In this document: one piece after another, positions 1-8,069 of the stretch | Numbering within the stretch: position 1 is the stretch's first letter | How the letters are laid out: the number at the start of each line of letters is the position of its first letter | Origin: Opitutia bacterium | GTDB taxonomy: Bacteria; Verrucomicrobiota; Kiritimatiellia; CAIQIC01; Lenti-01 | Assembly: GCA_009928955.1 (NCBI GenBank) | Contig: SABN01000021.1 | Location: 1 to 39,982 of the forward strand | Direction: 5' to 3' | DNA length: 39,982 bases | Notes under the pieces: generated by a model | The model's input: the letters and a program-made list of their open reading frames with translations, nothing else | Told to the model about the DNA's origin: nothing | Database searches by the model: none | Translations under genes and position numbers: made by a program

Positions 1-321
1 GCCTTCGCCCATGCAGTGGTTGAGCTTGTGGGCGCCGGTGTGGTTGAGGTCCTCGCGCTTCATGTAGATCTGCGCGGCGCCGAGCTTCTTGGAGAGGCGC
101 TCGCAGTGGTAGACGGGCGTCGGGCGGCCTTGGTAGTGCTTGCGGATGGAGCGGAGCTCGGCGATGAACTTCGCGGAGCGGGAGATGGTGTCGTAGGCGT
201 CGCGGATCTCGGCCATGATGGCTTCGAGCTGCGGCGGGAGGTAGGCGCCGCCGTACTTGCCGAAGCGGCCATCCTTGTCGGGGTGGAGGTTGAAGTAGTT
301 GGAATAATCGGGATCGTTCAT
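1..321 (-). CDS. trpB: Tryptophan synthase beta chain (3' part outside window)
   Basis: The first 107 residues of a PLP-dependent tryptophan synthase beta subunit, which condenses indole with serine in the last step of tryptophan synthesis. The N-terminal FGKYGG motif is followed by GRPTP (about 66-70) and [14 protein letters not shown] (88-101). The Lys of GAHK (about 99) is the PLP Schiff-base lysine of the family. The ATG at 321 has an AGGAG ribosome-binding site just upstream and a well-formed promoter (357-385). The gene runs off the left edge, so its downstream partner (trpA is common) cannot be seen. Upstream is a divergence-free gap and then another - strand gene. The family call is secure; only the subtype of the beta chain is open. 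Confidence 0.95.
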   Translation of the reverse strand, partial: MNDPDYSNYFNLHPDKDGRFGKYGGAYLPPQLEAIMAEIRDAYDTISRSAKFIAELRSIRKHYQGRPTPVYHCERLSKKLGAAQIYMKREDLNHTGAHKLNHCMGEG

Positions 322-356
322 GGCGTCTCCTGGGGTTTTGGCGTTGTTTCTTTGCG

Positions 357-385
357 TAGATACACGAAGGCGCGGGAGGAGTCAA
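357..385 (-). promoter_or_regulatory. Sigma-70-type promoter of trpB
   Basis: Reading the - strand, TTGACT (385-380), a 17-base spacer and TATCTA (362-357). The predicted start near 350 leaves a leader of about 28 bases holding the AGGAG site. No attenuator-like hairpin or Trp-rich leader peptide fits in so short a leader. Confidence 0.6.
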
Positions 386-415
386 GCGGAAGAGACGAGG
401 GGGGCAAAGGGGTCC

Positions 416-522
416 GGGTTCGGGGTTCAGCGGTTGGGGAGGGGAAAGGGCTCTGGAAAATCTGTCAGATGGATCCGCGGGATCGGATGGATTTTTCCTG
501 AACCCTGACCCCCGAACCCTGA
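416..522. repeat. Imperfect inverted repeat with GAACCCTGA copies
   Basis: In the gap between the phosphatase gene and trpB, GGGTTCGGGGTTCAG (416-430) is complementary to CTGAACCC (498-505) plus CCGAACCC (512-519), with a 6-base insertion in the second arm. GAACCCTGA occurs twice, at 500-508 and 514-522. A related GGGTTCAGGGG lies at 27064-27074. This could be a degenerate intergenic repeat or a terminator for the phosphatase gene. No T-run follows it. Confidence 0.35.
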
Positions 523-527
523 TGCAT

Positions 528-1718
528 TTATGGCGTCACGACGAAGAGGGGGACTTCGAGTTCGTCGGGGGAGAGGCCGCCGTGGTTGCCGGTGGGGGGC
601 GTCCTGCGCTTCGAGAGGGCGCGGGGATAGAGGAAGGCGTGGCCGGGGGCGGCGAAGAGGGTGTAGTCGCCGAGACGGTTTTTCAGGGCGGGATGGGGCT
701 GGCCGGGCCCGAGGAGGCCCGAGCGGAGGATTTCGGAGTGGGGCACGCAGACGCTGGCGCCGAGAAGCGGCGCGGCGCGCGTCAGGCGCAGGAATTCCTT
801 CACGCGGGCCGAGCGGACGAAGCACTGGACCATGCGGGCGTCGCCGGAGGGAAGCGTGGCGAGGGTGTCGTAGAAGCCGGGGATCGCGGAAAGGTCGAGG
901 CGGGTGTGGGTCTGCATGTGGCCGTGGTCGGCGGTGACGAGCAGGAGGGTGTCGGTGCCGGCGAGGGCTTTTTGCGCGCGGGCGAGGAAGGCGTCGATCT
1001 CGCCGAGATGGCGGGCGGGGATGCGGCCTTCGGGGCCGTGCGTGTGGCAGTGGGTGTCGTAAAAGGGCCAATAGGCATAGGCGTAGGCGCGGCCGGGGGA
1101 GCGGGCGAAGGCGCGGAGGTGGCGGAGCATGCCGTCGAGGTTCTCGAACGAATGGCGCTCGGTCCACCACGGCATCGCCATCGAAGTGCGGCTGGTGGGG
1201 ATGTACCCTTGCGAGATGAGGACGCGCCGGCCGCGGATGGTGGCGAGGGGCGCGGGCAGGGCGAGATATGTTTCCAGATCGAAATCGGGCAGGGCGATGG
1301 GCGTGTCGGTGCGGGTGATGAACGGCAGGATGGTGCCATCCATGCCGAGGTCGGAAAGGTGCAGATGCCAGCCGAGGATGGCGTGTTCGGCGGGGGAGGC
1401 GCCGGTGGCCAGCGTGGTGATGACGGCGGCGGTCGTGGCGGGGCTGGCGGTGGTGATCTTCTGCCAAGGGTGGAGGGCGAGGAATTTTCGGCCCTTGCCG
1501 GCAAGGATGAATTGATGCAACTGCTTGGAGCCAAGGCCATCGACAAGGAGGAGAACCACTTTCTTGTAGCGGCGGAGTTCGGCGGGGGGCAAGCCGCGGA
1601 GGGTTCGATGGGGGGAGCGTCCGCCGCGCGCGCGGATGATGGAGGACATCAGGTTGAGAAGGCTGCCGCCGTCGTAGTCAGGGCGGGGCAAGTCGCGGAA
1701 CAGGAGGCGTGTGGTCAT
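528..1718 (-). CDS. Alkaline phosphatase superfamily protein (nucleotide pyrophosphatase/phosphodiesterase type)
   Basis: A 396-aa metal-dependent phosphohydrolase of the alkaline phosphatase/NPP fold. All the usual active-site elements are present: LLLVDGLG with metal Asp60, a nucleophile region PATTAA (Thr95 or Thr96), D221xxxH225xxGP, VTADHGH (Asp264, His265) and a final NHGG (His379). No signal peptide is seen, so a cytoplasmic location is likely. The substrate cannot be told; phosphodiesters, phosphonates and sugar-phosphate esters are all used in this superfamily. The ATG at 1718 was chosen because the family N-terminus fits and a promoter -10 lies only 7 bases upstream. There is no Shine-Dalgarno sequence, so the mRNA may be leaderless. 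It is divergent from the glycosyltransferase gene. Confidence 0.85.
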   Translation of the reverse strand: MTTRLLFRDLPRPDYDGGSLLNLMSSIIRARGGRSPHRTLRGLPPAELRRYKKVVLLLVDGLGSKQLHQFILAGKGRKFLALHPWQKITTASPATTAAVITTLATGASPAEHAILGWHLHLSDLGMDGTILPFITRTDTPIALPDFDLETYLALPAPLATIRGRRVLISQGYIPTSRTSMAMPWWTERHSFENLDGMLRHLRAFARSPGRAYAYAYWPFYDTHCHTHGPEGRIPARHLGEIDAFLARAQKALAGTDTLLLVTADHGHMQTHTRLDLSAIPGFYDTLATLPSGDARMVQCFVRSARVKEFLRLTRAAPLLGASVCVPHSEILRSGLLGPGQPHPALKNRLGDYTLFAAPGHAFLYPRALSKRRTPPTGNHGGLSPDELEVPLFVVTP

Positions 1719-1725
1719 AGGCGGA

Positions 1726-1754
1726 AGTGTAGCGTGGCGGCGGGGAGATGGCAA
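1726..1754 (-). promoter_or_regulatory. Promoter of the phosphatase gene, probably leaderless
   Basis: On the - strand TTGCCA (1754-1749), 17 bases, TACACT (1731-1726). The -10 ends 7 bases before the ATG at 1718, so transcription should start at or within about 2 bases of the start codon. Confidence 0.5.
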
Positions 1755-1808
1755 GAGGGGGGGGCGGCGGCGGAAGTGGAGCGAGGATCCGCGGGGATTT
1801 CTTGCCGG

Positions 1809-1838
1809 TTGATTGCTGGGGCGGAGCTGGGGTAGGAT
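1809..1838 (+). promoter_or_regulatory. Promoter of the glycosyltransferase operon, possibly leaderless
   Basis: TTGATT (1809-1814), 18 bases, TAGGAT (1833-1838). The ATG at 1848 lies 9 bases after the -10. The AGGA inside the -10 could alternatively act as a weak ribosome-binding site at 10-base spacing, so the leaderless reading is not unique here. Confidence 0.4.
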
Positions 1839-1847
1839 GTCCGCACT

Positions 1848-2801
1848 ATGAGCAGTTCCCCCAAGATCACGATCGTGGTGCCGTTTCTGAACGAGAAGGA
1901 AAACCTGCCGGTCCTGCTGGACCGGATGTCGGCGGTGTTCGCGGGGCGGGAGGAGGCGTGGGAACTGCTGCTGGTGGACGATGGCAGCACGGATGGCTCG
2001 GCCGAATGGGCCGTGGCGCAAGCGAAGCCGAACGGCCATGTGCGGGTGCTGCGGTTGTCGCGCAATTTCGGGCACCAGATCGCCATCACCGCGGGACTGG
2101 ACCGCGCGGACGGGGACGCGGTGGTGGTGATGGACGCCGACTTGCAGGATCCGCCGGAGGCGATCCCCGCGATGATCGACCAGTGGCGCGGAGGCCACGA
2201 GGTGGTCTATGCCATCCGCCGGAGCCGCGCGGGCGAGACCTGGACGAAAAAACTGTTCGCGGCGGCGTTCTATCGCGTGTTCCGCCGGCTGGCGAAGGTG
2301 AACGTGCCGATGGACGCCGGCGACTTCCGCCTGGTGGACCGCTGCGTGGTGGATGCGCTGAAGGAGATGCGCGAGCTGCACCGGTTCATGCGCGGGCTGA
2401 CCTGCTGGGTGGGGTTCCGGCAGGGGGCGGTGGAATACGACCGCGCGGCGCGGTACGCGGGCGAAACGAAATATCCGGTGTGGAAAAGCGCGCGCCTGGC
2501 CTTCGACGCGATCACCTCGTTCTCGGCCTCGCCGCTGCGGTGGATCGCGGTGCTGGGGCTGGGGGTTTGCGCGATCGCGGTCGCGTGGGTGCTCTATGTG
2601 ATGGTGCTGGCGATCGTCCGGCCGGGGAGCTTGGAACGAGGCTGGGCCTCGCTGATCGCGGTGATGGTGTTCCTGGGCGGCGTGCAGCTGCTGAGCATGG
2701 GGATGCTGGGGCAATATGTCAGCCGCATCTTCGAGGAAGGCAAGCGCCGCCCGCTGTATCTCGTGCGCGCGGACACGAAGGCCGGCGGCGCGGGCCGATG
2801 A
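1848..2801 (+). CDS. Family 2 glycosyltransferase, GtrB/DPM1-like polyprenyl-phosphate sugar transferase
   Basis: 317 aa. The N-terminal GT-A domain (about 5-225) has the nucleotide-sugar motif VDDGS (Asp44-Asp45) and MDADLQDPP (Asp96, Asp98), typical of enzymes that move a sugar from UDP- or GDP-sugar to undecaprenyl or dolichyl phosphate. Two C-terminal membrane helices (about 226-255 and 263-285) precede the QYVSRIFEE motif common in GtrB/ArnC-like proteins. The gene after it, 39 bases downstream, encodes a polytopic protein that could use the lipid-linked sugar. The specific sugar is unknown. Family confidence is high; the pathway role is inference from the pairing. Confidence 0.9.
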   Translation: MSSSPKITIVVPFLNEKENLPVLLDRMSAVFAGREEAWELLLVDDGSTDGSAEWAVAQAKPNGHVRVLRLSRNFGHQIAITAGLDRADGDAVVVMDADLQDPPEAIPAMIDQWRGGHEVVYAIRRSRAGETWTKKLFAAAFYRVFRRLAKVNVPMDAGDFRLVDRCVVDALKEMRELHRFMRGLTCWVGFRQGAVEYDRAARYAGETKYPVWKSARLAFDAITSFSASPLRWIAVLGLGVCAIAVAWVLYVMVLAIVRPGSLERGWASLIAVMVFLGGVQLLSMGMLGQYVSRIFEEGKRRPLYLVRADTKAGGAGR

Positions 2802-2840
2802 TGGGCTCCGGCTGGTTGCTGAGGGGGAGGAGATGAGATC

Positions 2841-4790
2841 ATGAAAATCCGATGGAGCATTTGGGGGACGATGGGGGCGGTGCTGGCCTTGGCCGGGGCG
2901 GCCCGCTGGGTCGATCTGGGGCATTGCGCGACGAGGTCGGACGAGATCAACCTGGTGAAGTACGCCATGGGCGCGACGACGTTGACGGAGCTGTGGACCC
3001 ATCCCCCGTGGCTCAACCAGATTCCGTTGGCGGACTCGGTCCCCGTGGCGTGGGCGAAGGCGCAGCCGTGGCGGACGGTGGACGAAAAGCTGGTGCGCGA
3101 GCCCTTCGCGCTGATGGGCTGGCTGACGGTGGCCTTCTGCGCGGCCTGGATGATCCGGCGCCGGGGCGTCGGGGCGGGATTGCTGGTGGGCGTGTGGATG
3201 GCGGTGCTTCCCTTCCATGTCTACCACTCCCGGGAGGCCTATTATTACGTGCTGGCGATGTTGTTCGCCGCCGGCATGGCCCTGCGCGGAGCGGATTTCG
3301 CCGCGAAGCTGAAGAGCGGCGGCGCGCTGAAGGCCCGCGAATACGCCGAATGGGGGGCGTGGACGCTGATGGCGTGCCTGAGCCACATGTCGGCGTGGGT
3401 GGTGGCGGGCGTGATGTGGACGTTGCTGGCGTGGTCGGGCTGGACGGGGCTGGCCGCCGCCGGCCGCCAGCGCCATGTCCGGGCCATCGGAATCCTCGCG
3501 GGGGCGCTCGGGGTCGGGATGTCCCGCTGGATCTTCCGGGCGTTCCTCGAGATGCAGCGCGTGGCGGCGAATCCCGTGGGCCACATCGGGTCCGATTTCG
3601 CATGGGTCGCGCCGCGGGTGCTGCCGTTTTTCGCGGGCGGAGGAAATGCCGTGGGCATCGGGATCTTGGCGGCCGTGCTGGCGGCCGCCGGCGCGGTGTT
3701 CTGGCGGAGCCGGGGCCGGCCGGGACGCGATCCGCTGTATGGCGCGATGACGTGGAGCGCCGCCTGCAGCTTGCTGGGATCCTATGCGTACATCTTCGCC
3801 GTGGGCGGAGAAAAGGCGAAGCTGACCTATTTCGCGGTGAACCTGCCGGTGTTCCTGGTCTGGGCGGCGATGACGCTCGACAAGGCCTTCGCGCAGGCGG
3901 GGGAGGGAAGGCGGCCGATCCTGGACGCGGTCGCCGCCGCCGGGATCGCCGGATTGCTCGTCCTGCCCGCTTGGCAGGTGATGCGACTCGACGGCAATCC
4001 GACCGCCTACCGGCAGATCCGGGCGTGGCTGGATTCCCATTTGTCGCCGGGCGACGTGGTGATCGTGGATCGCTGGCTGGAGCCGTGGAACGAAATGGGG
4101 TTCTATGCGCCGAGCAACGTGACGGTGAGCTTCACGGTGCCGGACGAGCCCTATGAGAACTATGTGGGCGGCAACTGGCGCAAGACGACGAAAAACCTGT
4201 TTGAGCAAAACGGGGCGCAGGCGTTCATCCGGCTGACCCGCAACCAGGAGAAGCGCATGGGGCTCTGGACCTGGCCGGAGACCTGGTTCCGGCGGCGGGC
4301 GGCGGTGACCAACGCGGCGGGGCTTTGGCTGCGCGACACCGGGTTCGCCCCGATGGAGAGCTATTATCTGGAAACCAACCGGGTGGTGACGGAGATCTTC
4401 TATGACACCCATGCGGACATCGCGGACCGCGCCCGGGGCGCGGGGCGGGAGGTCGTCTGGTTCTTCGGGGAAGGCTGGAAGCTGTTCAAGCCTTGGCAGC
4501 AAGGGGATTTTTCGGACTACCGCGTGCTGGCGGGCGAGGCGGCGATGGCCGTCCACAACTTGCGCGGCGAGCCCATCCGGGTGCGGGTCGAGGTGGTGGC
4601 GGCGGCCACGGGCGGCCATCAGAAGGTCCGGATCGGGACCCTTCCGCCCCTGACCTTCCCGGCGGAACAACTGGGGAGCCAGGCCTTCGAGCTCAGCCTG
4701 CCGCCGGGCATCCACGCGCTTCCGTGGAAAACCCTTGGCTCCGGAGGCGCGCTTCTGGTTCGGGGCGTCCGGATGGATCGGGTGGAATAG
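2841..4790 (+). CDS. Polytopic membrane protein, GT-C-like (PMT/ArnT-type) glycosyltransferase candidate
   Basis: 649 aa with many hydrophobic helices in roughly the first 390 residues and a soluble C-terminal part of about 250 residues. An early acidic RSDEIN element (about 32-37) sits after the first helix, where GT-C enzymes carry their catalytic acidic pair. This is followed by an HSREAYYY stretch like the second loop of ArnT/PMT-like proteins. The upstream GtrB-like gene would supply the lipid-linked sugar donor. The ATG at 2841 has a GGAGG site about 10 bases before it. No specific family motif beyond this is recognised, so the function is inferred from topology and neighbour. Confidence 0.65.
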   Translation: MKIRWSIWGTMGAVLALAGAARWVDLGHCATRSDEINLVKYAMGATTLTELWTHPPWLNQIPLADSVPVAWAKAQPWRTVDEKLVREPFALMGWLTVAFCAAWMIRRRGVGAGLLVGVWMAVLPFHVYHSREAYYYVLAMLFAAGMALRGADFAAKLKSGGALKAREYAEWGAWTLMACLSHMSAWVVAGVMWTLLAWSGWTGLAAAGRQRHVRAIGILAGALGVGMSRWIFRAFLEMQRVAANPVGHIGSDFAWVAPRVLPFFAGGGNAVGIGILAAVLAAAGAVFWRSRGRPGRDPLYGAMTWSAACSLLGSYAYIFAVGGEKAKLTYFAVNLPVFLVWAAMTLDKAFAQAGEGRRPILDAVAAAGIAGLLVLPAWQVMRLDGNPTAYRQIRAWLDSHLSPGDVVIVDRWLEPWNEMGFYAPSNVTVSFTVPDEPYENYVGGNWRKTTKNLFEQNGAQAFIRLTRNQEKRMGLWTWPETWFRRRAAVTNAAGLWLRDTGFAPMESYYLETNRVVTEIFYDTHADIADRARGAGREVVWFFGEGWKLFKPWQQGDFSDYRVLAGEAAMAVHNLRGEPIRVRVEVVAAATGGHQKVRIGTLPPLTFPAEQLGSQAFELSLPPGIHALPWKTLGSGGALLVRGVRMDRVE

Positions 4791-4826
4791 GTGTTCGCCG
4801 CCGGGTCCGTTTTCCATCGTTTTTGG

Positions 4827-4855
4827 TTGCACGGGAGGGGGCGGGTCGGTATCGT
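4827..4855 (+). promoter_or_regulatory. Promoter of the ompA-like gene
   Basis: TTGCAC (4827-4832), 17 bases, TATCGT (4850-4855). The predicted start near 4862 gives a leader of about 25 bases with an AGGGAG ribosome-binding site before the ATG at 4887. Confidence 0.5.
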
Positions 4856-4886
4856 TTGGCAATCTTTGAACAGGGAGATCTGCAAG

Positions 4887-6152
4887 ATGATGAAAACAAC
4901 GAAGTGCATGTTGGCTGCGGCGCTGGCCTTGTCGGTTTGGGCGGGGTCGTCTTTCGCGATGGACGAGGATTTGTTCGACCGCGCGCCATGGTTCACCACG
5001 CTGGGCCTGAACTGGTACGAAACCGAAGGCGATTGGGAGATGGAATCCGGTCTCGGGCTGTTCGGCAAGGTGGGCTACAGCTTCAATGCCTGGTGGGATC
5101 TCGAAGCCGGCCTGAACTTCATGCCTTCGCTTTCGGCCCGGGACGCCGACAAGCTGAACGTGGAGCCGCTCGATGGCAGCACGAGCGCGCTGCGCCTGAG
5201 CCTGGAAGCCTTGCTGCATCTGCGCGCGCTGGAAAACCGCCGCATCGATCCGTTCCTGTTCGCGGGGCCGTCGGTGACTTTCTTTGGGGACGACGTGGAG
5301 AACGGCAAGACGCAGGCGGGGGTGTTCGGCGGCGCGGGCGTGTTCTATCACTTCAATGATTCGTGGGCGTTGCGGGCCGACCTGGGCGTGGGCGTCCAGG
5401 GGAAGAACAGCGAAACCCCGGCCGTGGTGGAAGTAGGCGTGACCTACCGCTTTGGCGCCGAGAAGTTCGTGCCGCCCGAATTCCTCGTGGGCGCCGGCCC
5501 CGGCGACGTGGACAGCGACGGTGATGGCCTGTTCGACAAGGACGAGGCGGCCATCGGCACCGATCCCTACAATCCGGACACGGATGGCGACGGCCTGTCG
5601 GATGGCGACGAGGTGTTCAAATACAAGACCGACCCTCTGAATCCGGACAGCGATTTCGACGGGTTGAAGGACGGCGCGGAAGTGCTGACCTACAAGACCG
5701 ATCCGCTGGACGTCGACACCGACAAGGGCGGCGTGAGCGACGGCCACGAGGTCATCGAAGACGGCACCAATCCGCTGGATCCCGCGGACGACCTGCAGAA
5801 GTTCACGCTGCTGATCGAGTTCGACTATGACAAGTCCTTCATCCGGCCGCAGTACTACGCGGATCTGGAGCCGGTGGTGAAGGTGTTGCGCCGCGATCCG
5901 GGCGCCACGGTGCGCGTGGAAGGGCATGCGGACAAGCGCAAGCGCTCGACCCGCGAATACAACCAGAAATTGAGCGAACGGCGCGCGAAGGCCGTGGCGG
6001 ACTATCTGGTCGAGAAGAGCGGGATCCCGGCCAGCCAAGTGACGGCGGCGGGCTATGGATTCGATCGTCCGGTCGCGCTGAACGACACCGAAGAGAACAT
6101 GCAGCGCAACCGCCGCACCGACATCTACATCCGCAAGGGCGGCGCGCAGTAA
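4887..6152 (+). CDS. OmpA-family outer-membrane protein with TSP3 calcium repeats
   Basis: 421 aa. Order: signal peptide (1-24, cleaved after SSFA), a beta-barrel-like domain (about 30-190) ending in VEVGVTYRFG, acidic DxDxDG repeats of thrombospondin type 3 kind (about 207-300), and a C-terminal OmpA/MotB peptidoglycan-binding domain (305-418) with GHADK...YNQKLSERRAKAV and NRRTDI. It should anchor the outer membrane to the cell wall through a calcium-stiffened linker. An open frame extends upstream to a GTG at 4791, but the ATG at 4887 is preferred because it starts a clean signal peptide and has the AGGGAG site. A second ATG follows immediately at 4890. The TraB-family gene starts 8 bases after its stop. 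Confidence 0.93.
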   Translation: MMKTTKCMLAAALALSVWAGSSFAMDEDLFDRAPWFTTLGLNWYETEGDWEMESGLGLFGKVGYSFNAWWDLEAGLNFMPSLSARDADKLNVEPLDGSTSALRLSLEALLHLRALENRRIDPFLFAGPSVTFFGDDVENGKTQAGVFGGAGVFYHFNDSWALRADLGVGVQGKNSETPAVVEVGVTYRFGAEKFVPPEFLVGAGPGDVDSDGDGLFDKDEAAIGTDPYNPDTDGDGLSDGDEVFKYKTDPLNPDSDFDGLKDGAEVLTYKTDPLDVDTDKGGVSDGHEVIEDGTNPLDPADDLQKFTLLIEFDYDKSFIRPQYYADLEPVVKVLRRDPGATVRVEGHADKRKRSTREYNQKLSERRAKAVADYLVEKSGIPASQVTAAGYGFDRPVALNDTEENMQRNRRTDIYIRKGGAQ

Positions 6153-6160
6153 GCCGTTCC

Positions 6161-7333
6161 ATGCAGGACGAGGCTTCCTCCTTGCCCTCTGGCGCCACCG
6201 TGGTGGAGCTGGAGGGCAAAACCATTTGCATCGTCGGCACGGCCCATGTGTCGGCGCAAAGCGTGCAAGATGTCCGCGACGCGGTGGCCGCGGTCCGGCC
6301 CGACACCATCGCCATCGAGCTGTGCGAGCCGCGCTACCAGAGCCTCGTGAAGAAAGACGCCTGGCGGAACACGAACATCTTCCAGGTGGTCAAGCAGGGG
6401 AAGGCGACGTTCTTGCTGGCGCAGCTGGTGATGCAGTCGTTCTACCGCCGCCTCGGCAAGCAGCTGGAGGTCGAGCCCGGCGCGGAAATGCTGGCGGGGG
6501 CCCGATGCGCCGAGGAGACGGGCGCGCGGCTGGAGCTGATCGACCGCCGGATCGACATCACGCTCAAGCGCGTATGGCGGCATCTGGGATTCTGGCATCG
6601 CGTGAAGTTGCTGGGGGTGATGGTCGAGGCGATGTTCGGCTCGGAAGAGATCCAGGGCGCCGACATCGAAGCGCTCAAGAAGCAGGACCAGCTCGAGGCG
6701 CTGATGGGCGAGATGGGCAAGGCTTTTCCGGAAATCAAGAAGCGCCTGATCGATGAGCGCGACATCTATCTGGCCCAGAAGCTGCGCCTGGCCCCGGGCG
6801 AGCGCATCGTGGCCGTGGTGGGCGCGGGGCATGTGCCGGGCATGGTGAAGGCGATCCGGGCGCCGATGTCGCTGACGGAGTTGGAGAGCCTGCCGCCGCC
6901 CGCGCGGTGGTCGAAGATCTGGCCTTGGCTGATTCCGGCCGGCGTGGTGGCGCTGATCGCGTGGGGATTTTGGCAGGGCGGCGCGGAGCGCGGGGTGGAC
7001 TCCATCGCCATTTGGGTGGGGGTGAACGGGGCGCTGGCGGCGCTGGGCGCGGCGCTGGCGCTGGCGCACCCGCTGACCGTGCTGTCGGCTTTCGTGGCCG
7101 CGCCCCTCACGAGCTTGAATCCGACCCTCGCGGCGGGATGGGTTTCCGGGCTGGTGCAGGCGTGGATCCGGCCCCCTTCGGTGGACGACTTCGAATCGCT
7201 GCCGGAGGCGCTGGAGACGTTCCGCGGATTCGTTCGCAATCCGGTCATCCGCATCCTGCTGGTGGTGGTGCTGACGAACATCGGCAGCAGCATCGGCACC
7301 TTCGCGGCGATTCCGTGGATCGCCTCGCGCTGA
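6161..7333 (+). CDS. TraB/PrgY/GumN-family membrane protein
   Basis: 390 aa. The N-terminal TraB domain (about 10-235) carries the GTAHVS motif (about 26-31), AIELCEPR, and a second glycine/histidine motif GAGHVPG near 222-228. These are the conserved positions of this family, which has been proposed to be metal-dependent. The C-terminal 150 residues contain several membrane helices (the first is about WPWLIPAGVVALIAWGF). In enterococcal plasmids PrgY limits peptide pheromone activity, but most chromosomal members have no known role. It is probably co-transcribed with the OmpA gene. The family is clear; the function is unknown. Confidence 0.85.
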   Translation: MQDEASSLPSGATVVELEGKTICIVGTAHVSAQSVQDVRDAVAAVRPDTIAIELCEPRYQSLVKKDAWRNTNIFQVVKQGKATFLLAQLVMQSFYRRLGKQLEVEPGAEMLAGARCAEETGARLELIDRRIDITLKRVWRHLGFWHRVKLLGVMVEAMFGSEEIQGADIEALKKQDQLEALMGEMGKAFPEIKKRLIDERDIYLAQKLRLAPGERIVAVVGAGHVPGMVKAIRAPMSLTELESLPPPARWSKIWPWLIPAGVVALIAWGFWQGGAERGVDSIAIWVGVNGALAALGAALALAHPLTVLSAFVAAPLTSLNPTLAAGWVSGLVQAWIRPPSVDDFESLPEALETFRGFVRNPVIRILLVVVLTNIGSSIGTFAAIPWIASR

Positions 7334-7350
7334 GGCGAAGCGCCTAGCGC
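7327..7350. terminator. Bidirectional hairpin between convergent genes
   Basis: GCGCT (7327-7331), one unpaired G, AGGCG, loop AAG, CGCCT, AGCGC (7346-7350): a 10-bp stem with one bulge. It spans the last codons of the TraB gene and the stop of the convergent gene at 7344. It has no T-run, so it is a terminator candidate only by structure and position. Confidence 0.45.
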
Positions 7351-8021
7351 GAATGCGAACGGACGAGGGCGAAGAACCGCTCTTCGTAGTCCTTGAATTT
7401 GCCGAGGCGGTTCAACAGGTCGGCCAGCGGAGCCAGCCGGGAGCGGTCGTTCGCCGCGAGCCGGAACGCGCGGTCGATTTCATGGCGCGAGCCGTCGGGG
7501 TCGGCGCGGAGCTCGCGCGCGTTTCCGGCGGCGGACCGGCGGACCACCTCGAAAAGCAGCTTGAGCAGGCAAACCTCCCAGGGCTCGTCCACGCCCAGCA
7601 CGAGGGCGGCGAGGGGGTCTTCGCGGGACTGGAGATCGAGGCGCACCCGCTCCACCACGTTCTCGACGGAATCATGGATGATGGACTCGGTGAGGGTCTC
7701 GTGGCGGATCTTGAAGCCGTACTTGAGAAGGACGAGGTCGGACTCGTGTTCGCGGAGCCAGCGGATGAAATCGTCGGCTTGCCCGTTGTGGAAGCCTTCG
7801 AGGGGCGATTCGGAGAACGCCTGGGGGGTGAGGATTTCGGGCCGGAAGGCCTGGATGCGCCCTTCGCGGACGCGCACCTGTCCGATCACGTCCATGAGTT
7901 CGGTGACGAGGCGGTAGTTGATCAGGGTGGAGCCGAACGTCTCCAGCCGGCCGCGCGGCAGCTGCAACACCTCGGTGTTGTTGATCGCGTACCAGAAATC
8001 GAATTCCTGCGGAGAAGGCAT
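7344..8021 (-). CDS. Conserved-looking hypothetical protein
   Basis: 225 aa, no signal peptide and no membrane helix. The start (PQEFDFWYAINNTEV) is followed by an even mix of charged and hydrophobic residues, including IGQVRVREGRIQAF. The C-terminal half is Arg/Leu/Glu-rich and helical. I do not recognise the family. The ATG at 8021 is preceded, 8 bases away, by a TAGTTT -10 element and no Shine-Dalgarno, suggesting a leaderless message. Its 3' end is 10 bases from the convergent TraB gene, so it is a single-gene unit. The coding call rests on frame length, start context and composition. Confidence 0.7.
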   Translation of the reverse strand: MPSPQEFDFWYAINNTEVLQLPRGRLETFGSTLINYRLVTELMDVIGQVRVREGRIQAFRPEILTPQAFSESPLEGFHNGQADDFIRWLREHESDLVLLKYGFKIRHETLTESIIHDSVENVVERVRLDLQSREDPLAALVLGVDEPWEVCLLKLLFEVVRRSAAGNARELRADPDGSRHEIDRAFRLAANDRSRLAPLADLLNRLGKFKDYEERFFALVRSHSR

Positions 8022-8029
8022 CTTCGGAG

Positions 8030-8058
8030 AAACTACGGCATGGCGGGGGCGAACGCAA
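8030..8058 (-). promoter_or_regulatory. Promoter of the hypothetical gene, probably leaderless
   Basis: On the - strand TTGCGT (8058-8053), 17 bases, TAGTTT (8035-8030). Only 8 bases separate the -10 from the ATG at 8021. The core CGTAGTTTC recurs in front of the flavoprotein gene at 10918. Confidence 0.45.
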
Positions 8059-8069
8059 GACAGGAGGGC

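Noticed and set aside
4791..4886. Upstream GTG start for the OmpA-like protein.
   Set aside because: It would place 32 residues ahead of a perfect signal peptide and overlap the predicted promoter at 4827-4855.
528..6038. A single 1836-codon open frame on the - strand.
   Set aside because: Only its last 396 codons (528-1718) encode a recognisable protein; the rest runs antisense to the glycosyltransferase, membrane and OmpA genes and is Arg/Pro/His-rich, a product of high GC content.
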